Part shown: positions 19,332 through 28,832 of the stretch, piece by piece
Layout of the letters: each line of letters opens with the position of its first letter
How positions within the stretch are numbered: position 1 is the stretch's first letter
NCBI RefSeq assembly: GCF_900091455.1
Contig: NZ_LT607412.1
Span: 1,302,001 to 1,366,000 of the forward strand
Length of the DNA: 64,000 nt
Direction: 5' to 3'
Source of the DNA: Micromonospora coriariae
GTDB lineage: Bacteria > Actinomycetota > Actinomycetes > Mycobacteriales > Micromonosporaceae
Position numbers and translations under genes: made by a program
The notes under the pieces: model-generated
Told to the model about the DNA's origin: nothing
Seen by the model: the letters and a program-made list of their open reading frames with translations, nothing else
The model's database searches: none

Positions 19332-20300
19332 TCAGAGCCACTCGTTGATGATGGCGATGGTCAGGACGGCCTGGAAGCGGACGGCCAACTTGTCGTAACG
19401 GGTGGCGACGCCGCGGTGGCGTTTGAGGCGGTTGATGCCGCACTCGACGGCGTGGCGTTGCCGGTAGTTGACCGGGTCGAACCCGGGCGGGCGGCCACCC
19501 TTTGATCCTCGGGCTTTGCGGTGGGCGTCCTGGTCGGTTTTGCTCGGGATGCAGGCCTTGATACCGCGGGAACGTAGATGGGCCCGGTTGCCCTTCGAGG
19601 TGTAGGCCTTGTCGGCGAGGACCAGGTCCGGGCGGGTGCGGGGATGCCCACCGCCGATCCGGGCGACGCGGATCTTGCGCAGGACGGGGATGAACTGTGG
19701 GCTGTCCCCGCGTTGGCCTGCGGTCAGGGTCAGGGCCAGGACTTTCTGGCCTTGCTCGCAGGCGAGGTGGGTCTTGGTGGTCAGCCCGCCGCGGGAGCGA
19801 CCCAGGGCGTGATCGGCGGGTTCGTCGTGCACGCCGCCGGGTGGTTCTTTCTGCAGGTGCCCGTCGTGGCGGGCGCCGGCGGCGTGCTGATGGGCGCGGC
19901 TGGTCGTCGAGTCGATGCTGACGTCCCAGTCGATGCGGCCGGCCGCGTCCGCCACGGCCTGCAACGCGGCCAGGATTCGCTCCCAGGTGCCGTCACGTTG
20001 CCAGCGGCGGAACAGGCCGTAGATGGTGGGCCAGGGCGCGTACTCGGCCGGGACGTCTCGCCATGGCGATCCGATCCGGATCCGCCAACGGATTCCGTCG
20101 ATGAGCTGCCGTCTTGTCCATTTCGGCGGACGTCCTCTGGTCGAGCGCGCAGGCAGCAGCGGGGCGAGGGCCGCCCATTGCGCATCGGTCAGGTCGTGCC
20201 GCCTCGTCACCGCTAGGGTGGCCACGAGGTCTCCGGTGCATGGTGCTTCTTGGTCGTCGTACCAAGTACCGGAGACCTCTTCAGTATCGATCACCGCCAC
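19332..20300 (-). CDS. IS5-family transposase
   Basis: A 322-residue DDE transposase, single ORF and full length. An N-terminal helix-turn-helix region starts around [14 protein letters not shown]. The catalytic residues are in [16 protein letters not shown] (first Asp), [14 protein letters not shown] (second Asp) and [22 protein letters not shown] (Glu, with the Y-x2-R-x3-E-x6-K-like signature). Nothing visible disables it, so the element may still move. The stop lies five bases inside the left terminal repeat's inner edge. Confidence 0.95.
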   Translation of the reverse strand: MAVIDTEEVSGTWYDDQEAPCTGDLVATLAVTRRHDLTDAQWAALAPLLPARSTRGRPPKWTRRQLIDGIRWRIRIGSPWRDVPAEYAPWPTIYGLFRRWQRDGTWERILAALQAVADAAGRIDWDVSIDSTTSRAHQHAAGARHDGHLQKEPPGGVHDEPADHALGRSRGGLTTKTHLACEQGQKVLALTLTAGQRGDSPQFIPVLRKIRVARIGGGHPRTRPDLVLADKAYTSKGNRAHLRSRGIKACIPSKTDQDAHRKARGSKGGRPPGFDPVNYRQRHAVECGINRLKRHRGVATRYDKLAVRFQAVLTIAIINEWL

Positions 20301-20328
20301 GCCGTGACCTCACCCGGCGCACCCCGAT

Positions 20329-20343
20329 TTATGAAACGCGCCC
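20329..20343. repeat. right terminal inverted repeat of the IS5-family element
   Basis: TTATGAAACGCGCCC is the exact reverse complement of the left repeat and abuts the right-hand TA of the CTAG target. Confidence 0.95.
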
Positions 20344-20400
20344 TAGGGGAAATCGCTGTGAACGGAGATCCACAAGCGACGATTCTCCCTAGATCGACGC
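20344..20400. repeat. right part of a palindromic element split by the IS
   Basis: Joining 19301-19311 to the sequence from 20346 restores GCGTCGATCTAGGG, whose exact complement is at 20387-20400; the match continues as AATCG after two mismatches. The restored hairpin lay between convergent genes (GH114-like and MMPL), so it was probably their bidirectional terminator. Confidence 0.75.
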
Positions 20401-20444
20401 GGATGGTGGGGGCGGCGGGGCGGTGGGGGCGGTGGGGGGGACGG

Positions 20445-22664
20445 TTAGGGCACCGGTACCAGCTCCGGGGTGGGGGCCGGTGGTTCGGTGGGGGTGGGCG
20501 CCGAACGCGGGCGCAGGAAGCGTGGGGCCCACCAGTTGGCGTCGCCGAGCATGGTCATCAGCGCCGGCAGCACCACACCCCGGATGATCGTGGCGTCCAG
20601 CAGGATCGCCGCCGCCAAGCCGATGCCGAGCTGCTTCATGTCGATCGTGCTCAGCGTCGCGAAGATCGAGAACACCCCGACCATCACGACCGCCGCACTG
20701 GTCACCACGCCGGCCGAGGACGTGATCCCGTACGCCACCGCGTCCCGGTTGGACATGCCGGCCCGGACCCCCTCGCGGATCCGGCTGACCACGAAGACGT
20801 GGTAGTCCATGGAGAGGCCGAAGAGCACCACGAAGAGGAACAGCGGCAGCCAGGACACGATCGCGCCCATCGAGGTGAAGCCGAGCGGCCCCGCCGCCCA
20901 GTCGCCCTGGAAGACCAGCACCAGCAGGCCGTACGCGGCGCCGGCGGAGAGCAGGTTCAGCGCGATCGCGCTGGCCGCCACCACCACCGACCGGAAGGTG
21001 AGCACCATGACCAGGAAGGTGAGCACCAGGACGAAGCCCATCACCAGCGGCAACTTGTCGCGGATGTGCTGTGCGTAGTCCTCGCTGTCGGCCACGCTGC
21101 CGCCGACCGCGTACTCGATGCCGGGGATGCCCCGCAGCTCGGCCGGGACCAGGTCGTCGCGCAGCTTCTCCAGCGACCGCACCGACCGGTCGTCGCGGCT
21201 GGCGTACGGGGTGGCCACGTCCAGCACCGAGACCCGCCGGTCGGCGGACACCTCGATTTTCGGGCCGTCGGCTTCGGTGGGGGCGAACAGCGGGTCGCCG
21301 GAAGCCTGGGTGGCCAGGTCGGTGAGCGCCGCGCGGACCCGGTCGGCCTGCTCGGCCGGCGCCCGGACGGCCACCACGTGGTTGGTGCCGGTGCTCGGGA
21401 AGGCGGCGGTGAGGCGGTCGTACGCCTGCATCGCCGGGGTGGTGCGCGGCAGGTCCTCCATGCCGGGGAACTTCAGCTTCATGCCGAGCGCCGGCGCGGC
21501 GAGCGCGAGCAGCAACCCGACCGAGATGACCAGGGTCGGCACCGGGGCGCGCAGCGCGGGCCGGAGGACCGCCGGCCAGAGCCGGGGCGGGCGGGGCTGG
21601 CCGTGCCGGCCGGCGCGTGGCGCGGTCAGTCGCCAGAGCAGCGGCACCCGGGGCCGGTCGACCCAACGACCGAGCTTGGCGAGCAGGGCGGGCAGCACGG
21701 TCAGCGAGCCGACCACCGCGACCGCGACGACCAGGATCGAGCCGACGGCCAGCGAGGAGAAGACCACGTCACCAGCGAGCAGCAGTCCGGCCATCGAGAT
21801 GATCACCGCGAAGCCGGAGACCACCACGGCGTGCCCGGAGGTCTCCGCCGCGATCTCCACCGCGTCCAGCCCGGAGCGACCCTTGGCGCGTTCCTCGCGC
21901 TCCCGACGGACGTAGAACAGTGAGTAGTCGACCCCGACCGCCATGCCGATCAGCAGGATCACCGGGGCCGTGGTGTCGGTGGCCGGCACGAGGTGCGAGG
22001 CGAGGGTGGACAGACCCATCGCGGCGGCGACCGAGGAGAGCGCCAGCAGCACAGGCACGCTGGCCGCGATCAACGCGCCGAACGCGATGATCAGGATGGC
22101 CAGGGTGACCGGCAGGCTGAGCAGCTCGGCGCGCTTGAAGTCCTTGCCCAGGGTGTCGTCGAGGGCCTGCCCGATGGACGGCCCGCCGACCTGCTCGACG
22201 CGCAGCTGCGGATGCGCCTCCTGCACGGCGGCGGTGGCGTCGCGCAGTGGCTGCACCCGGTCCGACGCGGTGTCCGGGTCGCCGGACATGGTGATCGGCA
22301 GCAGCAGCGCCGACCCGTCCCGCGCGGTGATCGGCGGACCGATCTCGGCGACGCCGGTGACCGTGCGCAGCCGGGACGTCGCGTCGTCCGCCGCCGCCTT
22401 CGCCGCCGCCGCATCCAGCGCGCCGCCCCGGGAGGTGATCAGGACGTTGTCCACGGCCGGGTCGTCGAAGGCGCCGGCATCCACGATCAGGCTGGCGCGC
22501 CCCGCCTCGCCGATCGCCTGGTCGCTGCTGGTGGCCTCGTTGAGGCCGGCGGCGTTGCCGCCGAGGAAGCACACCGCCACGAACACGGCCCACAGCGCTA
22601 TCGCCCGCCACGGGTGCTCGGCGCTCCACCGCGCCATCCGCACCGTCACCGGTCTTGTCCCCAT
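20445..22664 (-). CDS. MMPL-family RND transporter
   Basis: A 739-residue inner-membrane exporter with about twelve hydrophobic segments in two MMPL repeats, each preceded by a large extracytoplasmic loop. Family motifs include MAVGVDYSLFYVRREREE in the first half and LFGLSMDYHVFVVSRIREG in the second, with the proton-relay GxxxDY pattern. The ATG at 22664 is preferred to a GTG at 22682 because AGGGGGA lies about eight bases before it. Actinobacterial MMPL proteins export lipids or antibiotics; the substrate is unknown. No regulator is adjacent. Confidence 0.92.
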   Translation of the reverse strand: MGTRPVTVRMARWSAEHPWRAIALWAVFVAVCFLGGNAAGLNEATSSDQAIGEAGRASLIVDAGAFDDPAVDNVLITSRGGALDAAAAKAAADDATSRLRTVTGVAEIGPPITARDGSALLLPITMSGDPDTASDRVQPLRDATAAVQEAHPQLRVEQVGGPSIGQALDDTLGKDFKRAELLSLPVTLAILIIAFGALIAASVPVLLALSSVAAAMGLSTLASHLVPATDTTAPVILLIGMAVGVDYSLFYVRREREERAKGRSGLDAVEIAAETSGHAVVVSGFAVIISMAGLLLAGDVVFSSLAVGSILVVAVAVVGSLTVLPALLAKLGRWVDRPRVPLLWRLTAPRAGRHGQPRPPRLWPAVLRPALRAPVPTLVISVGLLLALAAPALGMKLKFPGMEDLPRTTPAMQAYDRLTAAFPSTGTNHVVAVRAPAEQADRVRAALTDLATQASGDPLFAPTEADGPKIEVSADRRVSVLDVATPYASRDDRSVRSLEKLRDDLVPAELRGIPGIEYAVGGSVADSEDYAQHIRDKLPLVMGFVLVLTFLVMVLTFRSVVVAASAIALNLLSAGAAYGLLVLVFQGDWAAGPLGFTSMGAIVSWLPLFLFVVLFGLSMDYHVFVVSRIREGVRAGMSNRDAVAYGITSSAGVVTSAAVVMVGVFSIFATLSTIDMKQLGIGLAAAILLDATIIRGVVLPALMTMLGDANWWAPRFLRPRSAPTPTEPPAPTPELVPVP

Positions 22665-22790
22665 CTCGGGTCCCCCTGTCACGTCAACCCCCTGTCAACG
22701 GTGCTGACGCTAGGGCCGTGACGAGGCGGTCACATCGGGGATCGACCCCGGCCGTCCCCGGAGCCCGTCCACAAAGGTCCGCGGGGCCGC

Positions 22791-22865
22791 CCGGGCGGTA
22801 CGACGGGCATCAGCCCGCGATTCGGACAACCGCCCGGGTCCAGCCCGGAAAGGTCGGGCCCGACC
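22791..22865 (-). terminator. hairpins downstream of mutM
   Basis: CCGGGCGGT (22791-22799) pairs with 22829-22837, enclosing a GGGC/GCCC inner stem, and the 14-bp palindrome GGTCGGGCCCGACC lies at 22852-22865. They follow the mutM stop on the minus strand. The remaining 22683-22895 gap contains only a weak GTGAC-n6-GTCAC repeat at 22718-22733. Confidence 0.45.
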
Positions 22866-22895
22866 CGCCGGCACCGGCCCCGAACCACCTCCGGG

Positions 22896-23753
22896 TCATC
22901 CCCGAAGGGAACCCCGGGGCCGGGGCTGGCAGCGTGGGCAGCTGTACGAGGACCGGTTCATGAACGCCTCCCGGCGGACCGGCGCGCCACACCGCCGGCA
23001 CGGCTCACCCTCGCGGCCGTAGACGTTCAGCTCCCGGTCGAAGTAGCCGCTCTCACCGTTCACGTTGACGTAGAGGGCGTCGAAGCTGGTGCCACCCTCC
23101 TTGATCGCCTCAGCGAGCACGTCGCGGACGTGACCGAGCAGGCGCTGCGCCGCCGGGCCGGTCAACGCGTCGGTCGGACGGGTGCCGTGCAGCCCGGCGC
23201 GCCACAGCGCCTCGTCGGCGTAGATGTTGCCCACCCCGGAGATCAGGGTCTGGTCGAGCAGGGCTCGTTTCACCTCGGTGCGTCGGCGGCGCAGCGCGGC
23301 GACGAACGCCGCGTCGGAGAACTCCGGGTCCATCGGGTCACGGGCGATGTGCGCGATCTCCGCGGGCAGGTCGGCACCGCCCTCACTGACCGAGAGCCCA
23401 CCGAACGTCCGCTGGTCGACGAAGCGCAGCTCCGGCCCGTCGTCGGCGAACCGGAACCGCACCCGCAGGTGGGTCTCGTCGGGCGTGCCGGGCGGCTGGA
23501 GCAGCAGCTGACCGGACATGCCGAGGTGCCCGATCACGGCGTCGCCGCTGTCCAGCGGCAACCACAGGTACTTGCCGCGGCGGCGGACGTCCAGCACGGT
23601 CCGGCCGGCGAGCACGTCGGCGAAGTGCACTCCGCCGGGGACGTGCCGGCGGACCGCACGGGGGTGGCGGACCTCCACCGAGGCGATCCGGCGGCCGATG
23701 ACCCACTGGGCCAGCCCCTGCCGGACGGTCTCCACCTCGGGCAGCTCAGGCAC
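22896..23753 (-). CDS. mutM: formamidopyrimidine-DNA glycosylase
   Basis: A 285-residue bifunctional glycosylase/AP lyase that removes oxidised purines such as 8-oxoguanine. The catalytic N-terminus is PELPE (Pro2 nucleophile, Glu3), the conserved lysine is K61 in RRGKYLW, and a helix-two-turn-helix is followed by the zinc finger with CRRCG and CPRC at the C-terminus. The GTG at 23753 is fixed by the required PELPE. It overlaps the end of rnc by eight bases, so the two are translated from one mRNA. Confidence 0.97.
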   Translation of the reverse strand: MPELPEVETVRQGLAQWVIGRRIASVEVRHPRAVRRHVPGGVHFADVLAGRTVLDVRRRGKYLWLPLDSGDAVIGHLGMSGQLLLQPPGTPDETHLRVRFRFADDGPELRFVDQRTFGGLSVSEGGADLPAEIAHIARDPMDPEFSDAAFVAALRRRRTEVKRALLDQTLISGVGNIYADEALWRAGLHGTRPTDALTGPAAQRLLGHVRDVLAEAIKEGGTSFDALYVNVNGESGYFDRELNVYGREGEPCRRCGAPVRREAFMNRSSYSCPRCQPRPRGSLRG

Positions 23754-24801
23754 GTCGTAGCCCCGTCCCTCGGTCACCGGCTGCGCCGGTCGCGTCAGCC
23801 CCGGTCGGCTCGACGGAGGCCCGGGTGCCGTTGCCGCCGGTCGAACGAGCGCCGTTGGCCTGGGCCTGCTCGGCAGGGGCCTGCTCGGCAGCGGCCTGCT
23901 CAGCAGCGGCCTGCTTCGCCGCGACGTCGGCCGGCATGGCCTGCGCGAGGTGGTCGGCCTGCTCGGTCTGGGCCGCCCGCTCGGCCCGTTCCATCGGCCC
24001 GACCGGCTCATCGCGGTCGGCCGATCCGTCCCGGCCGGTCCGCCCGTTCGCTCCAGCCTGGCCGTCCCGACCAGCCTGGTCGTCCTGGTCGTCCTCGTCG
24101 GCGAGCGTGCGCCAGGCCGCCTCGGCGGCGCGCTGCTCGGCCTCCTTCTTGCTGCGCCCCTCGGCGCCGCCGTACCGGTTGCCGGCCACCACCACCCAGG
24201 CGGTGAACGTCTTGAGGTGGTCCGGGCCGGTGCCCTCGATCCGGTATTCCGGCACGCCGAGCCCGAGCGCCGCGGTCAACTCCTGGAGGCTGGTCTTCCA
24301 GTCCAGGGCCGCGCCCCGGCCCGCCGACTCCGCCATCAGCGGGTCGAAGAGCCGGTGGATGACGATCCCGGCGGTGTCCAACCCGTACTGGAGATAGATC
24401 GCGCCGAGCAACGCCTCCAGGGTGTCGGCCAGGATGCTCGCCTTGTCCCGACCGCCGGTGGTCTCCTCGCCCTTGCCGAGCAGCAGGTACGCGCCGAGGC
24501 CGTCCGGTCCCAGGCCACGGGCCACGTCGGCGAGCGCGCGCATGTTGACCACGCTGGCCCGCAGCTTGGCCAGTTGCCCCTCGGGCAGGTCCGGGTGGTT
24601 GTGGAAGAGCGCCGTGGTGATCACCACGCCGAGCACCGAGTCGCCGAGGAACTCCAGCCGCTCGTTGGTGGGCAGGCCGCCGTTCTCGTACGCGTACGAA
24701 CGGTGGGTCAGCGCGCGTTGCAGCAGGTCAGGGTCCAGGCTCACGCCGAACGCGGCTTCCAGGTGACCGACGGACGCCCGCCGCCGCTTGTCGTTGCTCA
24801 T
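23746..24801 (-). CDS. rnc: ribonuclease III
   Basis: A 351-residue double-strand-specific endoribonuclease for rRNA and mRNA processing. The catalytic signature ERLEFLGDS is at 48-56 and the second acidic motif DTLEALLGA at 126-134; a double-stranded RNA-binding domain covers about 167-234. The family normally stops near 230-260 residues. Here a further ~115-residue tail follows, first Asp/Gly rich, then Ala/Glu/Gln rich with AAEQA-like repeats, and it looks disordered. The ATG at 24801 overlaps the plsX stop by four bases (ATGA). Confidence 0.95.
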   Translation of the reverse strand: MSNDKRRRASVGHLEAAFGVSLDPDLLQRALTHRSYAYENGGLPTNERLEFLGDSVLGVVITTALFHNHPDLPEGQLAKLRASVVNMRALADVARGLGPDGLGAYLLLGKGEETTGGRDKASILADTLEALLGAIYLQYGLDTAGIVIHRLFDPLMAESAGRGAALDWKTSLQELTAALGLGVPEYRIEGTGPDHLKTFTAWVVVAGNRYGGAEGRSKKEAEQRAAEAAWRTLADEDDQDDQAGRDGQAGANGRTGRDGSADRDEPVGPMERAERAAQTEQADHLAQAMPADVAAKQAAAEQAAAEQAPAEQAQANGARSTGGNGTRASVEPTGADATGAAGDRGTGLRRA

Positions 24802-25886
24802 GATGTGCGTACCTCGGTGTCGGTGGAGCGGTCGGTGCGGTGCGTCGCGGCGTCGCCGTCGAGCAGCGCGGAGACCAGGTCGGTGGCGTGCCGCCGCCAC
24901 AGGTGGGCGGCGAGGGCGATGCCGGAGGCGACGTCGGCGGCGCGAGCGGAGCCGTGGCAGACGACCACCGTCCCGGCTACGCCGAGCAGGGCGGCGGCGC
25001 GGGGAGCGCCACCGGCGACGGGCGGGCCGCCGGCCATGGCGTACGCGCCCTCGATCGCCTTGAGCAGCACGTTACCGGTGAAGCCGTCGGTGACCACCAC
25101 ATCGGCGCGCGCGCCGAAGGCCACGTCGTACCCCTCGACCAGCCCGACGTAGCGCGCCGCCGCGGGCAGCGGCTCGACGGCGAGCAGCGGATCGGTGGCC
25201 CGACGGACCCGGTCGCCCTTACCGGCCTCGGTGCCGACCGAGAGCAGGCCGACACGGGGCTCGGCGATCGAATGCGCCACGGCGGCGTACGCGGCGCCGA
25301 GCACGGCGTGCCGGGCGAGGGTGGCCGGGCGGGGCTCCAGCGAGCCGCCGACGTCGAGCAGCACGACCGGCCCGGCGACCCCGGGCAGGGTGGCGACGAG
25401 GGCGGGTTGCCGGATCTCGGGCCAGCGGCCGAGGCCGAGCACGGCAGCGGTGACTGTGGCACCGGTAGCGCCGGCGGAGACCAGGGCGTCGGCGGCCCCG
25501 TCGCGGACGGCGGTGACGGCGGCCCGCACTGTGCTCTCCGCGCGGGCGGCGTTGGGATGGTCGGCCATGCCGACGGCATCGCGGACCGGCCGCACCGTGA
25601 TCCGGGCACGTTGGGCCGGATCGAGGGCAGCGATCAGCTCGTCGGCGACCTCGGCCGGGCCGACGAGAAGGAGATGCAGGTCAGGGTCGGTGCGCACGGC
25701 TCGCAGAGCGCCGTCAACCACGACGGCGGGAGCGTCGTCCCCGCCGAGGAGGTCAACGGCGATCCGCGCGGTGCCCGGCTCCACCGGAACGCCGACCGGA
25801 GTGGGCCGGCCGGCATCGGAGGGAGCCGGGGCACCGGGCGAATGCCAGGGTGCGCGCGCCGCCCGACCCGGGGTCGGGGGCGTCAC
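24798..25886 (-). CDS. plsX: phosphate acyltransferase PlsX
   Basis: A 362-residue PlsX that makes acyl-phosphate from acyl-ACP for phospholipid synthesis. Conserved segments are [12 protein letters not shown] near the start, [27 protein letters not shown], and the late [15 protein letters not shown]. An N-terminal extension of about 40 Pro/Ala-rich residues precedes the fold, so the true start may be further in. It lies between rpmF and rnc, the usual actinobacterial order, with a four-base stop/start overlap with rnc. Confidence 0.93.
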   Translation of the reverse strand: MTPPTPGRAARAPWHSPGAPAPSDAGRPTPVGVPVEPGTARIAVDLLGGDDAPAVVVDGALRAVRTDPDLHLLLVGPAEVADELIAALDPAQRARITVRPVRDAVGMADHPNAARAESTVRAAVTAVRDGAADALVSAGATGATVTAAVLGLGRWPEIRQPALVATLPGVAGPVVLLDVGGSLEPRPATLARHAVLGAAYAAVAHSIAEPRVGLLSVGTEAGKGDRVRRATDPLLAVEPLPAAARYVGLVEGYDVAFGARADVVVTDGFTGNVLLKAIEGAYAMAGGPPVAGGAPRAAALLGVAGTVVVCHGSARAADVASGIALAAHLWRRHATDLVSALLDGDAATHRTDRSTDTEVRTS

Positions 25887-25898
25887 TCGGCGTCCAGG

Positions 25899-26072
25899 TC
25901 AGACCTCGATGACCTGGCGGCCGTTGTAGGTGCCGCAGACGGAGCAGGCGGCGTGCGGCAGCTTCGGGGACTTGCACTGCGGGCACGCGACGGTCGCGAC
26001 CACTGTCGCCTTCCAGTTCGCCCGGCGGGACCGGGTGTTGCTGCGCGACATCTTGCGCTTCGGGACGGCCAC
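25899..26072 (-). CDS. rpmF: 50S ribosomal protein L32
   Basis: A 57-residue ribosomal protein of the large subunit. It starts MAVPKRKMSRSNTRSRRA and keeps both cysteine pairs (C30/C33 and C43/C46), so it is the zinc-binding form. The GTG at 26072 lies five bases after the DUF177 gene stop, and plsX follows. The rpmF-plsX link between translation and lipid synthesis is widespread in bacteria. Confidence 0.98.
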   Translation of the reverse strand: MAVPKRKMSRSNTRSRRANWKATVVATVACPQCKSPKLPHAACSVCGTYNGRQVIEV

Positions 26073-26077
26073 GGTTC

Positions 26078-26641
26078 TTACTCCTCTGTACGGGTCAGTT
26101 GCGACAGGCCCACCCAACGCGGGTCGATCTGCTGGTGACTGTGGTCGGCCGGCAGATCGTCCCAGTGCGTCCCGCATTCGGGGCACAGTCCTGGGCAGTC
26201 CTCCCGGCAGAGCGGGTTGGTCGGCAGCGTGAGCACCAACGCGTCCCGCAGCGCCGGCTCCAGGTCGATCAGATCGCCCTGCATCCGGCCCACCTCGTCC
26301 TCTTCGGTCGTGGCGTCCGTGGTGCTGTTCTCGTACGCGTACAGCTCCTGGATCGTCACGGCCATCGAGTCGTTGATCTCGCGCAGGCAGCGCCCGCACT
26401 CGCCCCGGACGGGACCGGTGATGGTCCCGGAGACGAGCACGCCCTCGGACACCGACTCCAGCCTCAGGTCGAGGTCGAGGTCCGCGCCCTCCGGAACGCC
26501 GATCAACTCCACACCGAGGTCCGCCGGTGCCGGCACGACCCGCTGGACCGTACGCAACGCGCCAGGCCGGCGCGGCAGGTCCCTCGTGTCGAGGACCAGC
26601 GGCGACCTGGGGTCGAGTGTCGATGGCGAGTGTTTGGGCAT
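26078..26641 (-). CDS. DUF177 (YceD-like) protein
   Basis: A 187-residue protein of the DUF177 family found next to rpmF in most bacteria; plant and bacterial members are linked to 23S rRNA accumulation. Two cysteine pairs are visible, in ECGRCLREI (about 88-91) and near the end in CREDCPGLCPECG, suggesting metal binding. The ATG at 26641 starts a sequence that reaches the conserved LVLDTRDL core quickly. The role is inferred from family and position only. Confidence 0.9.
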   Translation of the reverse strand: MPKHSPSTLDPRSPLVLDTRDLPRRPGALRTVQRVVPAPADLGVELIGVPEGADLDLDLRLESVSEGVLVSGTITGPVRGECGRCLREINDSMAVTIQELYAYENSTTDATTEEDEVGRMQGDLIDLEPALRDALVLTLPTNPLCREDCPGLCPECGTHWDDLPADHSHQQIDPRWVGLSQLTRTEE

Positions 26642-26751
26642 AGTCAGACTCCGGCCGGTGTGAGGCCGACAAAAAAGGTTACCTGGGCGACCGCCGGACC
26701 GTCGAACCGGGGGCGTCGCCCGCCTCAGAATGTCGGCTGGTGAGGTGCCGC

Positions 26752-27249
26752 TCAGAAGGGTAGCGGGCGTTCCGCCTCATCCCCACCGAAGGTGCCAATC
26801 TCCCGCAGCGCGTGCATCTTGTCGCGGCCACGCTCTATCGAGGCGAGCGCCCTGGTGAGGAACTGCTCGAAGTTGGCCAGCGCGGTGTCGACGTAGTCGT
26901 CGACCTCCTCACGCAGGCGCTGCGCCTCGGCCCGGGCCTCGGCGATGATCCGGGCCCCCTCGTGCTCGGCCGAGACAGTGATCTCGTTCACCGAGACGAG
27001 GCGGGCGTGTTCCGCCTCACCCTCGCTGATGATCCGGTCCGCCTCGCGCTTGCCGGCTTCCATGATCTTGTCGCGCTCGTCGAGCAGCGCGGCCGCGCGA
27101 CGCAGGTCGGCGGGGAGTTCGGCGCGCATCTCGTCGAGGGCCGCGATCATCTCACCCCGGTCGACCATGCAGTTGTTGCGCGACATCGGGACGGAGCGGG
27201 CCTGCTCCACCATGGCGATCAGTTCGTCGATGCGATCGAGCGGGTCCAC
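26752..27249 (-). CDS. SepIVA/DivIVA-like coiled-coil septation protein
   Basis: A 165-residue largely helical protein: DPLDRIDELIAMVEQARSVP at the N-terminus, the invariant-looking SRNNCMVDR, then Glu/Ala/Arg-rich coiled coil through about 140. In mycobacteria the gene in the same position beside DUF177 and rnc encodes SepIVA, a DivIVA-domain septation factor; both sequence type and synteny fit. The GTG at 27249 matches the conserved start and has a GAGG ribosome site; upstream in-frame residues are not conserved. Confidence 0.78.
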   Translation of the reverse strand: MDPLDRIDELIAMVEQARSVPMSRNNCMVDRGEMIAALDEMRAELPADLRRAAALLDERDKIMEAGKREADRIISEGEAEHARLVSVNEITVSAEHEGARIIAEARAEAQRLREEVDDYVDTALANFEQFLTRALASIERGRDKMHALREIGTFGGDEAERPLPF

Positions 27250-27484
27250 CGGTACCTCACTCCTGTCGTTCGTCGGCCGACCTCCATGATGCGGGCTACG
27301 GCCGGTTCCCCGCTCTGTCAATCATGTCGTGCCCGCCCCACACCTGCCCGATCCACCCCGACCCGGCGCGTCGCGGCATCGTCACACGACGCGAGGGCGC
27401 CGGAAAGGGCCCTGGCGATCCTGCACGCACCGGCCGACAACTGTCACAAAGGCCACGATTCAGGATCGCGACCGCGCCGAACGG

Positions 27485-27967
27485 TCAGGAGCGGGGGCCG
27501 AGGCGGGACTGGAGGGCTTCGCGGACCGGGTCGGGGACGTGGGCGGAGATGTCGCCGCCCCACTTGGCCACGTCCTTGACCAGACTGGAGGAGAGGAAGG
27601 AGTAGAGCGGATTGGTCGGCATGAACAGCGTCTCGACACCGGCCAGCCCGATGTTCATCTGGGCCATCTGCAACTCGTAGTCGAAGTCGCTGACCGCCCG
27701 CAGGCCCTTGATCAGCACGCTCGCCTGCTGGGCCCGGCAGAAGTCGACAAGCAGCCCGCGGAACGACTCGACCCGCACGTTGCCGTACGAGGCCGTCACC
27801 TCGCGGAGCATGTCGATCCGCTCATCGACGGTGAAGAGGCCACTCTTCGACTGGTTTATCAGCACGCCGACGATCACCTCGTCGAAGAGCCGGCTGGCCC
27901 GTCCGATGATGTCGAGGTGTCCGTTGGTGACCGGGTCGAACGAGCCGGGGCAGACCGCACGTCTCAT
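27485..27967 (-). CDS. coaD: pantetheine-phosphate adenylyltransferase
   Basis: A 160-residue CoaD that converts 4'-phosphopantetheine and ATP to dephospho-CoA, the penultimate step of CoA synthesis. The nucleotidyl-transfer motif GSFDPVTNGH is at 8-17, and the ISSS-type motif appears as YSFLSSSLVKDVA. The length is standard. Its ATG at 27967 overlaps the rsmD stop (ATGA), so the two are coupled. The 235-base gap downstream to the sepIVA-like gene holds only weak hairpins. Confidence 0.97.
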   Translation of the reverse strand: MRRAVCPGSFDPVTNGHLDIIGRASRLFDEVIVGVLINQSKSGLFTVDERIDMLREVTASYGNVRVESFRGLLVDFCRAQQASVLIKGLRAVSDFDYELQMAQMNIGLAGVETLFMPTNPLYSFLSSSLVKDVAKWGGDISAHVPDPVREALQSRLGPRS

Positions 27968-28527
27968 GATCGGCGACCGTACCAAAGGGTGGTCTCGCCG
28001 TAACGGCGACTGCGCTCGGCCGTGATCCCGTCCACCCACTCGACCGGCCCGGTGCGGCTCGACCGCTCCACCACCACCAGCGCGTCGCTCGCCAGCCAGC
28101 CGCCGTCGACCAGCGTGGTCAGCAGCGCGGTGATCTCCGCGTCCGGCACCGCGTACGGCGGGTCGGCGAAGACCACGTCGTACGGCCCGCCGTCCGGGCC
28201 GGCGGCCAGCACGGTCGCCACCTTGCCGGTCACCAGGCGGACGGCGGGGCCGGCCCGCAGGGCCGCCACGTTCTCGCGGATCACCCGGGCCGCCCGAGGG
28301 TCGGACTCGACCAGCAGCACGTGCCGGGCGCCCCGGGAGAGCGCCTCCAGCCCGACCGCGCCGGAGCCGGCGTACAGATCGGCGAAGCGGGCGCCGTCGA
28401 GATCGGCCTCGGCCTGGACGGCGCTGAACAGCGCCTCCCGGACCCGGTCGGAGGTGGGTCGGGTGCCGGCGCCGGGGGGCGCGGCGATGCGCCGGCCGCC
28501 GAGCGTCCCGGCCACGATCCGGGTCAC
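27964..28527 (-). CDS. rsmD: 16S rRNA (guanine(966)-N(2))-methyltransferase
   Basis: A 187-residue SAM-dependent methyltransferase. It opens MTRIVAGTLGGRRI, has TSDRVREALFS, the SAM-binding motif DLYAGSGAVGLEAL and the catalytic VVFADPPY. These together define RsmD, which modifies G966 in 16S rRNA during 30S assembly. GTG at 28527 has AGGAGGAG upstream. The rsmD-coaD pair is common across bacteria, and here the genes overlap by four bases. Confidence 0.95.
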   Translation of the reverse strand: MTRIVAGTLGGRRIAAPPGAGTRPTSDRVREALFSAVQAEADLDGARFADLYAGSGAVGLEALSRGARHVLLVESDPRAARVIRENVAALRAGPAVRLVTGKVATVLAAGPDGGPYDVVFADPPYAVPDAEITALLTTLVDGGWLASDALVVVERSSRTGPVEWVDGITAERSRRYGETTLWYGRRS

Positions 28528-28832
28528 CGTCTCCTCCTGCTCATGGCCTCGACGCTACGCGAGCGGACGGGGGCGACGACCGACACCACCCGCATCGCGC
28601 CAGCAACCACTTGATCACGTTTCGTGTATCGATGATCTCAGATTGATAACATCAGTCTTAACGAATCCTGAGCGCTGTATCACGAGCGGCGATCTCGCTA
28701 GGGTCTGCCGGGTGCCGGCGGGAATCCGCCGGCCCACGGCTCGGGAATGCCACCCTCCATCCGGACGTGCAGTGACCGTCCACTGTCGTTCCCGGGCCAC
28801 GCCCCTAACGCTTCAGCACTCCAGGAGTACCA
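28528..28832 (+). promoter_or_regulatory. A+T-rich promoter region and long 5' leader of the LPXTG gene
   Basis: The stretch 28607-28690 is strikingly A+T rich for this genome (GATTGATAACATCAG, CTGTATCACG) and is the likely promoter zone. It is followed by about 140 bases of leader containing a GCCGGCGG/CCGCCGGC hairpin near 28713-28734 and a GTGCAGTGACC/CACTG repeat. AGGAG precedes the GTG at 28833. No gene is visible in it. Confidence 0.5.

Larger units (their letters stand above)
19312..20343 (-). mobile_element. IS5-family insertion sequence, intact
   Basis: A 1032-bp element bounded by perfect 15-bp terminal inverted repeats and flanked on both sides by TA within CTAG (19309-19312 and 20343-20346). 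CTAG/TA targets are typical of IS5-family elements. It encodes one full-length transposase with no frameshift. It sits between a GH114-like gene and an MMPL gene and has split a palindromic intergenic element. I cannot name the exact IS from memory. Confidence 0.93.

Noticed and set aside
22718..22733. GTGAC-n6-GTCAC repeat before the MMPL gene as an operator
   Set aside because: Five-base arms in GC-rich DNA are expected by chance and no regulator gene is adjacent.
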